Source: Chrysophaeum taylorii | Lineage: Eukaryota; Sar; Pelagophyceae; Pelagomonadales; Pelagomonadaceae | Reading direction: 5' to 3' | Length of the DNA stretch: 30,838 nucleotides | Assembly: GCA_029834535.1 (NCBI GenBank) | Contig: JAQMWT010000146.1 | Span: 1 to 30,838 of the forward strand | Part shown: piece by piece, positions 20,342-30,790 of the stretch | How positions within the stretch are numbered: the stretch's first letter is position 1 | Layout of the letters: every line of letters begins with the position of its first letter | The notes under the pieces: model-generated | Seen by the model: only the letters and a program-made list of their open reading frames with translations | Told to the model about the DNA's origin: nothing | Database searches by the model: none | Translations under genes and position numbers: made by a program

Positions 20342-20346
20342 GGTCA
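20342..20346. repeat. Target-site duplication of Copia insertion, right copy (GGTCA)
   Basis: Exact match to 15030-15034. It shows that the sequence CATGGCT-GGTCA at the left was once joined directly to GGTCTTTAAAGG at the right. Confidence 0.92.
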
Positions 20347-20361
20347 GGTCTTTAAAGGTCG

Positions 20362-21359
20362 ACAAGTGCAGGCCAGTAAGTTGACCTAGTCCCAATCTCT
20401 AACCCCAGCATTTTCACCCCGTTAAGTTCACCTAGTCCCAATCTCTAACCCCAGTAAATTCGGCGTAAACCCAATCTCTTTAGTTCGGCGTAAACCCACA
20501 CCCACTCACCCCACTCTCCTTTGAGCTCGTCGCTCTCACCCCCGCCAATCTAAGCTGCTTTGATCCGCACACGCCGCTAAGCTTTGAGTTTACTCTAAAA
20601 GCCCCAGTAAGTTCGCACTTGGTCTCAGTAAGTTCACCTGGCCACTAAGCTCACCTAATCCCAATCTCTAACCCCAGTAAGTTCACCTGGTTCCAGTAAG
20701 TTCACCTGGTCCCAGTAAGCTAACCTATGTTGCGCGTGTAGACGCCGGGAGGGGGCTTATCGGTATTGCGCAGCACGTGTGGGGTAGGGTGGAGTCGTCG
20801 ACCCAGAAGAGGATATTCTCGGGGTTGCCGATCGACAGAGAGCCACGTAGAGCTGGACGTGGCAGAAGACGGGCTTCGCCAAGAGGACGCCGACCTCGCG
20901 GGGCGTCTGGCCCTGGCTCTTGGTGGTCGTTTGGCGTCGGCGGGCCTTAAGGGATACAGGTTGGAGGAGCCTCGGTGACAACGACACGATCGATCATGTA
21001 TATGGTACCGTTGCAGTGGCCGTGCGACGGGTCGAGGTTGCGAAGACTTTAAGCTCGCGATCAAAGTCAGCATGCCGTTGGTTGTCAGGGAGTTGAAATC
21101 TCGACTGTAGAGCGAGGCGTCGTCTTCCGACCCAACCTAGTCGGCCGAAAAGAACTCCGACGCCTCGTCTCCGGGAAAAAAAGGCCGCGGTCATGCGCGC
21201 GTTGTCAGCATCGACAACATCGTTTCGACGGGGCGTGAGAATGGCGCGCTGAAAGAGCCGCCGCGGGTCGTGGAAACAGTCTGCGAGGTCGCCGTAGACG
21301 GCTTGGAGGATCAACGCCTTGCTCGCGGGCCTACCTGATCCTTACCCTAAATCGAGGGA
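20362..21359 (-). mobile_element. Helitron-derived unit, copy 5 (inverted, with tail)
   Basis: The tail lies at 20362-20757 and the core at 20758-21359, both reverse complemented relative to copies 1-4 and 6. Helicase text on the minus strand is the same: ITKSQGQT-like TTKSQGQT, REVGVLLAKPVFCH and QLYVALCR. The duplicated GGATCAGGTAGGCGCGAGAG block found at the left of other copies is reduced to one diverged copy here. Its left edge runs into GGGACAGACACACAC and then a LINE fragment. Confidence 0.75.
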
Positions 21360-21368
21360 CAGACACAC

Positions 21369-21510
21369 ACGGCGATGACCCCGACTAGGTCCCGCGTACT
21401 TATCTCCGCCCGTCAGGCGCATCCCTCATACCCCACAAACCCACCCACATCCTTCATGCTCCCCACACACACCCCCCTCTTGGCAGTCGACATTTAAAGA
21501 CAAACACACA
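21369..21510 (+). mobile_element. LINE 3'-end fragment A
   Basis: Starts GGCGATGACCCCGACTAG, which is the last five codons (GDDPD) and stop of the LINE ORF also seen at 23580-23598. It continues through the LINE 3' UTR (GTACTTATCTCCGCCCGTC ... GTCGACATTTAAAGACAAAC) and ends in ACACAC. It is a strongly 5'-truncated insertion. Confidence 0.8.
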
Positions 21511-21655
21511 CGTACTTATCTCCGCCCGTCAGGCACATCCCTCATACCCCACAAACCCACCCACATCCTTCATGCTCCCCACACACACCCCCCCTCTTAG
21601 CAGTCGACATTTAAAGACAGACACACACACACCCCTCTTGGCAGTCGACATTTAC
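21511..21655 (+). mobile_element. LINE 3'-end fragments B and C
   Basis: Fragment B (about 21511-21628) repeats the 3' UTR from GTACTTATCTCCGCCCGTC to ATTTAAAGACAGACACAC. Fragment C (about 21629-21655) keeps only CCCTCTTGGCAGTCGACATTT. It then meets CAGCCAGACAAACAGACAAAC, a stretch of the CAGACAAA microsatellite, before the long LINE copy begins. Confidence 0.7.
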
Positions 21656-21679
21656 AGCCAGACAAACAGACAAACTGCG

Positions 21680-23728
21680 CCTGACGGCACGCGTACTCTT
21701 GCTGGTATCCCCGTTGTCGCCGGCGGCCTCGTAATCTACGGTGTGCCCATCGGCTCCCCCGGCCACGCCGGAGATGCCTATGTCGAAGCTACCTTGCAAC
21801 GCGAGGTTGACGCTCAGGTGAGCTACATGTGCCGTATTCGCACCAAGCTCCAGAACGTCTCCCTCCACTGCATGTACTCGTTGGGCCGCTACTGCATCGC
21901 CCCGCGCATGGACTACACCGCGCAACACTGCTACCCCACCAATGCCTTGAGCGCGCTCCGCCGCTTCGACGTTGCCGTCCTCAGCTTCGTCGCCACAGCA
22001 CTTGGCGCAGATCCGCGTCAGGTTTTTGACTCCACCGGCATCGTCCTCCAGCGCCTCCGTCTTCCTGCTCGATGTGGGGGTGGCGGCATTCGCTCCTGCG
22101 CCGACCTCAGCCCCGCCGCCTTTGTTGGCACGGCGGCCCAGGCCCTCCCACACCTCGTCGACCTTCGCGATCCTACGGGTGCCTTGGAGGTCCCTGGCTA
22201 CCTCCCCCGCCTCGCCTCGGTCCTGGGTGCCACTTTTTCGCACAGGTAACGAGTTGCACCGTTGGCACCCTCCTCGCATCCGGTTGCCGCCTGGGGCGGG
22301 CACTCGAGACTGCGTGGGACGGACTTCGGGCTGATCTCCGTACCACGCTGGCTTCCCACGGCGGCGCTGGTTCCGGCGACCCGCCAACGTTCATCTCGTC
22401 GACGGTCCTCTCTCCCACGAATTCGTCTCCATGGGCGTCCTCGTCGACCCCACCATCTCGACACCCGTGCTCATACCCCAACTCCAGCGTGCTCTAACCT
22501 CCCAGCGCGAGACAGCTCGGGCCACTGCACTCCAGCGCCTTGCGGCCACCCTTCCCATCACCGATGCACTTCGAGTAGCGGCGTCCTCATGGGATCGCTT
22601 CTCGACCACGTTCATCAGCTCGTGGCCCAGCTCTGCCCTTCAAATCCCCAACCGCTGCTGGGCTGAGATGTGTGCCCAGTACTTTGGCTACCCCTCTCCA
22701 GCTTGTTCGGGCCTCGTGGGCACTCGCATTCTGGGCACTGACGTCGTTCTCGACGCTCACGGCAAGGTGCTTCTCACGCAGGCCAACCTTGTCAACCGCG
22801 GAGGAGCGCGGACCACCTGGCACGACAGCTTGCTCGATTGCGCCCTCTCCACCACCAAAGAGGCCGGCATCCCAGCCCTGTCCGAGGTTATCGGCATCTT
22901 TGCTGACGTCGTCGCCCCTAGCATTCGCACGCTCCGGCCGGTACCGAGGCAATCTCGCCCGACGCCAAGTCGTCCCAGACATCCTCACCACGCTCGACAA
23001 CAAGGAGCAACTCTACGACATCAAAACCCTCGCTTGGGGTTCGTTGTACACCGCCCGCGCCCTCCATCCCTCCCACCCGTCGCCTGTCGATCGGCGCGCA
23101 GCGCAAGTCCACTCCGAATACCTCGCTCACGCCCGCGGCATCGACGCCATCATCCCCCAGCCGGGTACAGCACCACCGCCTGGCTTCTTGGGCCCTGTCG
23201 AACAGCGGCTACGTAGCTACGGCACCGTCGCCGGCCTCGTCTTTGGTGCCTTCGGTGAGGCCAGCGCGGCGTGCCACGCTCTCGCCCAAACATGCGCAGA
23301 GCGCATCGCTGCGCGAACCTGGGTGGCAAGCGGCTGCGCCAACTTCACAGAGGCAAAGGCGGCCCAAACTCGCCGCATCTACCGTGAGTGGGGGATCGCC
23401 AACGCATTAGGCCGGGCTCGCTGTGCCCTCACCGCCCTCACCCATGTCGCCGCCTCGGGGAACCCCACCCAGGCCGCCCGATCCCAGCAGGACGTCACCC
23501 TTCGTCGCACATACGTCCGGCGGCAGCATGCGCACGACCTACGGGCGGGGCCCGTCCTCTCTTCGCCTGCCCCACGCCTCGGCGATGATCCCGACTAGGT
23601 CCCGCGTACTTATCTCTGCCCGTCAGGCACATCCCTCATACCCCACAAACCCACCCACATCCTTCATGCCCCACACACACCCCCCTCTTAGCAGTCGACA
23701 TTTAAAGACAAACCCCCTCTTGGCAGTC
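21680..23728 (+). pseudogene. 5'-truncated LINE: RT C-terminus plus probable restriction-like endonuclease
   Basis: The frame opens at GVPIGSPGHAGDAYVE, the last RT block of non-LTR elements, followed by the thumb-like region (RLPARCGGGGIRSCADL). Frameshifts near 22230, 22420 and 22915-22960 split the protein; the last frame ends GDDPD-stop at 23598. The middle has a Cys/His-rich stretch (CWAEMCAQYFGYPSPAC, LDAHGK, TTWHDSLLDCAL). Then comes a PD-(D/E)XK-like pattern: PD at 22975-22980 and DIK at 23017-23025, 12 residues apart, followed by GSLYTARAL and AQVHSEYLAHARGID. This order (RT, Cys/His, PD-(D/E)XK) is that of LINEs with a C-terminal restriction-like endonuclease, such as the R2 and R4 groups. 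The 3' UTR ends at about 23728 with CTCTTGGCAGTC. The N-terminal part of the RT, with its catalytic Asp pair, is missing, so the copy is dead. Confidence 0.75.
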
Positions 23729-23729
23729 C

Positions 23730-24758
23730 TTACTACTAATCGACAGATGTTTGTCTGTCTGTTTGTCTGTTTGTCTGTCCCCCGATTTAGGGTAAGGATC
23801 AGGTAGGCGCGAGAGTAAGGATCAGGTAGGCGCGAGAGCCAGACAGTGATCCTCCAAGCCGTCTACGGCGACCTCGCAGACTATTTCCACGACCCGCGGC
23901 GGCTCTTTCAGCGCGCCATTCTCACGCCCCGTCGAAACGATGTTGTCGATGCTGACAACGCGCGCATGACCGCGGCCTTTTTTTCCCGGTGACGAGGCGT
24001 CGGAGTTCTTTTCGTCTGAATAGGCTGGGTCGGAAGACGACGCCTCGCTCTTTACAGTAGAGTTTTCAACTCCCGGACAACCAACGGGATGCTGACTTTG
24101 AGCGCGAGCTTAAGGTCTTCGAAACCTCGACCCGTCGCACGGCCACTGCAACGGCACCAGATACATGATCGGTCGTGTCGTCGTCACCGAGGCTCCTCCA
24201 ACCTGTATCCCTTAAGCCCCGCCGACGCCAAACGATCAACAAGAGCCAGGGCCAGACGCCCCGCGATGTCGACGTCCTCTTGCCCAAGCCCGTCTTCTGC
24301 CACGTCCAGCTCTACGTGGCTCTCTGTCGATCGGCAACCCCGAGGATATGCTCTTTTGAGTCGACGACTCCACCCTACCCCACACGTGCTGCGCAATACC
24401 GATAAGCCCCCTCCCGGCGTCTACACGCGCACTGTAGGTGAACTTACTGGGACCAGGTGAACTTACGGGGGTTTGAGATTGGGATTAGGTCAATTTAGTG
24501 ACCAGGTGAACTTACTGGGGCCAGGTGAACTTACTGGGGGTTTTAGAGTAAAGGGTTTTTAGAGTAAACTCAAAGGTTGGCGGCGCGTGCGGATCAAAGC
24601 AGCTTATATTGGCGGAGGCGAGAGCGACGAGCTCAAAGGAGTGGGTGTGAGCTAGGTGAACTTACTGACCAGGTGAACTTATATGAAACTTACTGGGACC
24701 AGGTGAACTTACTGGGGTTAGAGATTGGGACTAGGTGAACTTACTGGCCTGCACTTGT
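23730..24758 (+). mobile_element. Helitron-derived unit, copy 6 (with tail)
   Basis: The left edge TTACTACTAATCGACAGATG and TTTGTCTG microsatellite are followed by the core at 23778-24404 and the tail to 24758 (CTGCACTTGT). It is more diverged than copies 1-4 (TGACGAGG for AGACGAGG, INKSQGQTPRDVDVLL) but has the same QLYVALCR motif and seven-T run. Right flank: GCTTTCTTGATG. Confidence 0.75.
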
Positions 24759-25340
24759 GCTTTCTTGATGTCTTCTTGATATTACCCTCCTTTGATTGTC
24801 CGATTTCGTGATGGCGTGAGGTATTACGCTGAGATCGGGCGTGTGGTGGTTTCACCCGCGGTTCGGGTTGGGAGGAAGGGTTGTTGAGGCCCCCGGTCCG
24901 GCCAGGAGGGGCGGGTATCTGAGAAAACCACTACAGTGGTCTCAGAAACGGGAATCGATAGTCCAACTCCCGGACTATCGATCTCCTTATGGCGGCACAG
25001 AAAAAACCTTCCCGACCCCCGGGTGACAAAGGGGGTACTCACCGACTCGTCCTAGACCTCACTGAACGAGGAAAACACGGACGCGGGGTCGGATAAGCTC
25101 GCCACACACCTTGCTCACGCTCACCAAGCCTCTCAACAAGATGAAGAGATGGAATATGATAGCAAGGAAACTACAAGAATACAGCAAGAATGCTTCTCAC
25201 AGAAGAGAGGTATGATGTCACTAAAAAGATCGGGAAAGGTGTCCCGTTGAACGGGTATCAAGCCTCGAGGGAGGGGGGGTAAGCCTTAGCGGTCAGGAGT
25301 TGCCGCCACAGGACTCCCCTGGTGAGAACACGAACTGCCC
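24759..25340. other. Non-coding stretch between Helitron copy 6 and the gypsy pol; probable gypsy 3' region
   Basis: No protein is supported. It lies 3' of the minus-strand gypsy integrase, where a 3' LTR would be expected, but no second copy is visible within the window to confirm an LTR. Two hairpins (24920-24944 and 24954-24982) lie in it. Confidence 0.45.
24920..24982. repeat. Pair of hairpins
   Basis: Hairpin 1: TGAG-AAA-ACCACT, loop AC, AGTGGT-CTCA (24920-24944). Hairpin 2: ATCGATAGTCC, 7-nt loop AACTCCC, GGACTATCGAT (24954-24982), a perfect 11-bp stem. They are 9 bases apart. Their place beyond the gypsy integrase suggests an LTR or 3' UTR structure, but this is inference. Confidence 0.7.
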
Positions 25341-28300
25341 TCAGCGAGTCCGGCGAGAAGCACGAGCCTTGGCTGAATGAGCACCTCGAGAACGAATCTC
25401 CTTGTAGGCACGTTCAACGACAGGTTCAGGAACGCGTCCACCACGTAAAGTGAACTTAGGAATCAACACATCGATCTCGTGCGGGGCGAAGTCGGTGACA
25501 CAAGGAGTGGTACTGTTGTTGACCTTGGTCTTGTCGGTGAAACTGCGACCGTCCACGTCCTTGTATTCCGGCTTAAGCTTGCGAGTAGAGAGATGAGAAG
25601 TAGGCTTGTAATAAGAAACCTTGTCATGGGGACCGAGATCAGCATAGAAATGCAGAGCGACTCGATCATTCACAAAATCATAGGGTTCATAAACTTCAGC
25701 GACATAAATCTTCTTTCGCCAATCGGACCGTTTATTATCCGGGATCCGAAAGATAACGAACATACCATGCTTGTAATCATCCCGAAAGGTCTCCTTGGGC
25801 TTGAGCACAGCTCGATCGACCACTGGAGAAACCATCACCGGGGTAATCTGACTAACATGAACACAACGGCGTTCGGGAGGATAATCAAGAGACTCAATCC
25901 TGTAAGTGACGGGGACAAGCGTTCCAAAAATAACGAATGACCGCGCCATTCCGGTCGAAGCTTGTTCTGAAGAAAAGGGATGTAGAAGCAGAAACATGTG
26001 ACCCTTCTTCATACTCCACATCAACATGGTCCGCATTACGGGGCGAGACGTTGTTTACGAAGAGAGCCTCCTCACGAGCTTCGTTCACCGTAGCGGTATA
26101 GAACTTCAGCCTCTCGTGAGTCTCTGCCACAACATCGAAGCGAGTTTTCGGCAGGCGGCGGACATCAAGATCCATGATCGTGTAATCGGTTGGCAATAAA
26201 GGCTGCCGGTTAAGACGAAGCATGAAAGGTGAGATCTGAGTCCCCGGGATAAATTTGCGATTGCAACAGAAAGCAATGTACTCCGCGAATTCGGGCCATT
26301 CCGTGATCTTGCGGTTTTGAAGGCACGCACGGAGGAAAGCCTTGATAAAGCGGCTGACCCTTTCCGCTGGATTAGCCACGGAATCGTGGTACTATACCGA
26401 ACATTGAAAAGATGACAAAAACTTTCCATCAACTTGTTGACGAAATTCTTTTCCCATTGTCGGTACGAATCCTCTGAGGTAGATAACCTTTGAGTAATAT
26501 ATTCGCGACAAAAGACTCGAGGATTGACTCAGCAGTCTTATGGTGTAGTACGTCGAGAATCAAGAAATGAGAAAATGGATCAAAAAGACAATGAGATATG
26601 TCTCGGGACCAGCACTGGGCAAAGGTCCAAACAAATCCCATACAAAGGACGACACAATCACCATCATACACCGGTTGCTGAAGCAGACCTGCTCTCTTTG
26701 TTCAGGCGTACGAGCTTTCTTGCACACTATGCAACCAGCAATGTAAGCACCCACCTCATTAGACATATGAGGCCACCAAAAACGTTCAAGTATCGACTGC
26801 ACTGTACTTTGACGACCCATATGACCACCATCGAGAGGTGTGTCATGGTACAATCGGATGATGCGCGTCCGTAAAGTTCGGGGTGCGACTATCATCGGGT
26901 GCAAGTCAGGTGCGGCACGGTGGTAGAGAACCCTCACTCCTTTCACCACTTGAGAGCGATAATTGGCTCCGTACCGACGAAGAGAATGGCCCTGAGCCAT
27001 GCGATAACGAATGTCCTCGCAAGTAGCATCAGTGGTGCTTTGGCTATCTCTCTATCTTTTCTATCTTCCAACGTCAAATTATCCGGAATCTGGTCGATGT
27101 ACTCTTGGTAATCATCGCATCACGGAAAATACTAGGCTGGTCTGAAGTCGTTGCTTCTGACGTTGTTTCGTAGCATGAGACGTGACCAATTGCATCGGAT
27201 CATCGAGGTCTTCCTCCTGTTCCTCCACCAGCAACTCAGTCGTAACAAACGACAGGATGACATGGCACCCAGGTAAAGGTACTCCTTCATCATCAACAGA
27301 ACGAGGGGAGTTCTTGGCACACTAGATATACGCGTGGTTCATGGTTCACCAAACTCGTCCGTCTCGATGACATGATCTATAGGATTGCGAGAGAGACAGT
27401 CAGGGATGCTCATTCCCGGCGACTTCCCTGGCTTGTAACCCAATTCAGGATCAAAATTGGCGAGCCGCATCGCCCATCGAGCCAACTGCCCAGACGAGTG
27501 CTTCGCCTTTCGTAAAAACGTCAAGTTGCGATGATCTGTTTCAAGGATCGTCTTGTGACCTTCAATATAAGAGCGGAAATGCTCAAGAGAAAGAATAACT
27601 GCCAGAGCTCTAGCCGGCGAGGCTCATAGTTCCGCATCTCTTTCGGCACAGCTCGCTCCAATACTCAATACTCGTTCCTCTCGTGTCGCCTTGCCGGTTT
27701 CGTCCTTGTTCCACGAGCTGAAAAGATAACGCACCCAGACCATCCTTGGAAGCCAGACCATCCTGGAAGCATCCGAGCGGATCTGAAAAGGAAGATCGTA
27801 GTCAGGGATAAACTCCACGAGAATCCACCAAAGCTTCGATGATCGTGTCCCATGCTGTTTGGCACTCAGGTGTCCACTCAAACTTAACGCCTTCAAGACA
27901 CAATCGCCTAAGCGGCTCCACCATCTTCGAATAATTCTTCACATATCGGCGGCAATAGTTGCTCATACCAATGAAAGATCGAATCTGGGTCTTCGGGGAC
28001 GTATTGGGCAACGTACGGGAATCGGCATCTGCTGCAACGCTTCTAACGTCTGGGATTCGACTTCTTCAAGCCTCCGGAGTCGAAATATGTCCCAAAACTC
28101 GATTTCATCCTTGAGGAGGTGGAACTTCAAGTCGTCCACTATATCCTCGCTGTGCTAAATGGCACAACACTTCAATCAAAACTTGTAAATGTCGATGGAG
28201 TTCATCCGATCCCATCATAATATCGTCGACAAACGCGACCAAGTCCTTATACATCCATGTGGACAAATCGCTAGCCATCTGCTTACAAAAGAGCTCCTGC

Positions 28301-29030
28301 TGTTTTTATCCTAGAGGCAAGCGCAAGAAACTATGGGCTCCAAGTGGACTAACCATCGTAACAGGCGTCCTGAGCAGCGGCGTCAAACGTAAGTTATGAT
28401 AACCCCATCGAATATCAATGCACGTCCGCCAACGGCGCATGGGCAAGAAAAGCCAAAGCATCATCTTGACGAATATTCGGCCAACTGTCATTGACCAGCT
28501 GATCATTGAGCTGACGCAAGTCAACGGCAGCACGAAAAGCATTCGACGTCCCGGCCTCGGCTCCCTTCTTAGGCAGCATCAGTACAGGAAATCCCACGGA
28601 GAGTTCGCCGGTCGGATGACTCCATCGCGACACCCACTCAGTGATCTGCTTCTGAGACACTCGAGCTTTGCTGGCGTCAACCTATAAGGCGTCATCTTGA
28701 TCGGTCGTGGGTTTGCGTCTTTTAAAGCGTAGGAAAACCGGTAGCGAGTCCACGGGTCTCATAATCGGATCAAAGAAAGCCCACGCGTATTGCACGCAAT
28801 GGCTCAACATCACCTTCGCATCATCATCCAGATGCGGGTTGTCGGGAATTCCAGGATCTCGAACAACTTTCTTCGACTTCTTTCCTTCGTCGGAATTACG
28901 ACTTTCATCGCATCATTGTCCTTGACGTGCTCCGGGAGTCTGCGGTAACGGTACACCGTCCGCATCGCGCGGCGTATCCTTCCATGGCACATCGAACGTT
29001 TCTTCGTATTTGAACCTCACCTCATGGGGT
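25341..29030 (-). pseudogene. pol: Ty3/gypsy pol: RT, RNase H, integrase, multiply frameshifted
   Basis: Reading leftward, the N-terminal RT flank (CVQYAWAFFDPIMRP, about 28800) leads to SVGFPVLMLPKKG and RAAVDLRQLNDQL. Then come DIRWGYHNLRL, a TAA at 28306-28308, and the catalytic FVDD (28222-28233). IGMSNYCRRYVKNYSKM and FEWTPECQTAW (27802-28011) form the connection, then IRSDAS and ETDHRNLTFLRK with PDCLSRNP are RNase H. Integrase has an HHCC zinc-binding block (LYHDTPLDGGHMG ... GCIVCKKA, about 26800), WDLFGPLP with the first Asp, and RTDNG with the second. After the core, FVIFGTLVPVTYRIE and VHVSQITP form the small C-terminal barrel. An extra tail of about 140 residues follows, to 25341. 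Stops and frame changes occur every few hundred bases, so nothing is functional. RNase H before integrase in the order places it in Ty3/gypsy, not Copia. Confidence 0.9.
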
Positions 29031-29669
29031 CTTATTGGTCTTTTCACCTTTGACGCGCACATTCGGCTCGCTCCTTACTTTCGGCTCTGTTCAGGTTCAG
29101 GATCGGCGGAACGTCCTTTTGATTGTTCGTTTTTTTTTGTTGTTGTCGGGGGGGGCAGCAGAAAAAACTTTATGAGTCCGTCCCCCCCCGGCGCATCAGT
29201 TGGAAGCGGAAGCATAGGAACTTCTGGTAATCTCGTTTCTCGTCATCAAATCGGACATTCCCGTCACTTCTCCCCTCCATCGGCGCCGCTGTGGTCTGCT
29301 CTGCTGCGACTAAAGCGGTATCGGCTAGGAACATCGGCTAAACGGCCAAAACGGTCTCGGGGGCCCCGTAGGAAAAGAGACGTCGGTCGTCCCCCCTCGA
29401 CGTCAACTCAAAAGGTCTCCCCTAACGTCATCATCGTAAACTGCCCTGCAGACTTCATGCACATTGACGAATGGGGGGACACTGGAACCTCGGTCCATGG
29501 GTTCGTCAGTCTCCGAATCTGAGTTTTCCCATAGTGCGGAGAATCCCAAGTTAGCATCTGACATGCTCTTCCCACATACGATGTAGAAGGCCACCGAACG
29601 ATCCGAGCGTTGGTGGTATGTTGCTCCTGTTGCAAACGATGGCTGCTCGTCACAGCGACATCGGCAATA
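29031..29669 (-). other. Gypsy gag-pol junction region, protease not recognised
   Basis: No D[ST]GA-type aspartic protease motif was found in any minus frame. The frames change often. An eight-G run (29148-29155) and an eight-C run (29182-29189) make this a mutation-prone stretch. Short frames such as VAFYIVCGKSMSDANLGFSALWEN (about 29525-29600) could be protease remnants, but this is not supported by motif. Confidence 0.35.
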
Positions 29670-30790
29670 TCATCGGAGACTCGGGCATGGGAGCGCCCGT
29701 CGGGTAAAATACAACCCCGACATTGGCGGCGCGTCGCATAAAGATTGGAAACGCGAAAGATGCGCTCGAATGTCCCGAACTATCCTGATATCTGCCTCCA
29801 TCATAATGTCATCGTAATATCGATGACGTCGGCGCCGGCGCGAATGGCGACTGGACCTCCGGTGACGGTAAGGAATCGGGCTGTCTTGAGCAGTATGGGC
29901 TTTTCGATTAGGGCTCTGGCTTCGATGTCGGCGCGGACGATCGGCTAGAAGGTGATCGTCCGTCTCGCTGTCGTGTAGAAAACGACGTGAGTATCCTTGA
30001 TGCTTCTGACCTCGCTCACCATGGTCGCCATTGTGGTTCCAAGATCGGTGAGGGCCGTTTGAATTTTCTATAAGGCTCCGCTCCCGATCCGTGCGTGGCG
30101 TTCGCATTAGAGCATCATCACGCTTTGTCCAATCGGACCGCGATATGGGCTGCTTCTTCTGCTTACGAATTTCGCTTTTGTCCACATCGCCACTAGTAGT
30201 AACGATCCGGATCGCGGTTTGCAAACTACGCGATTCCGTGTTCATCTTCATCATGGGTGGTCCAAAAGAACCCACAGTGCGGGCACGTTCTTCTTCCCCA
30301 CAAAAAAGGATCTCGCACACTCAGCGGATCCATATTCCCAGACGGTTTTATCCGCCATCTTGATTGGCTTTGTTGATCGGAGGCCATAGCTCGAACTCCC
30401 GCCCTCGCGACGGTTTATTCGATTCGGATTAGGTTGGCCTTGGTCTTCTCCTCCTTCATCAACTTTCGTAAGTCGTTATCGAGCCGCGTAATAAGCGCTT
30501 ACCATCGACTTAAAAGTCACGTAAACTCAGGATGTCTTCACCCGCTCCTCATAGTCCGCACACGGTTCCTAACTCCTTGGACGTCATCCACTGATAGCTG
30601 GTCGAGGATATCGACATCATCCATCGTGCGGCTGGACACGGAAACAAAACTCCACGGCTTCAGATTGGAATCTGGTACAATACGCCTTGGACGTGCCGCC
30701 CCCAGACTTCTTCGGAACTGAAGCCTGGGGACCTTCCGCAGCTTGTCAACGCAGCTCCTGCTGCGTGCGCGGAGGTCGCAAGTCGATTCT
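29670..30790 (-). pseudogene. gag: Gypsy gag-like region, degenerate
   Basis: Reading leftward, an ATG near 30625 opens MDDVDILDQLSVDDVQGVRN, which ends at a TGA. Further on, in another frame, is CPHCG...H....H (30285-30238), spaced C-x2-C-x6-H-x4-H. The frame of 30320-29670 is then rich in Arg/Ser, including RPRRHRSQSP and SRHSRRRRRHRYY, which is a nucleic-acid-binding composition typical of Gag C-termini. It sits directly upstream of the gypsy pol in the same orientation. Frames do not join, so it is a relic. A separate host fragment is the alternative. The right 50 bases of the window are AT-rich and uninformative; no 5' LTR is seen. Confidence 0.4.

Noticed and set aside
21611..22387. Minus-strand ORF of 258 codons
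   Set aside because: Antisense to the LINE RT end; the plus frame carries the GVPIGS and later conserved blocks.
29147..29190. G8/C8 inverted repeat as a functional hairpin
   Set aside because: Two homopolymer runs near each other in a decayed region are more simply mutation-prone tracts; pairing is not specific.
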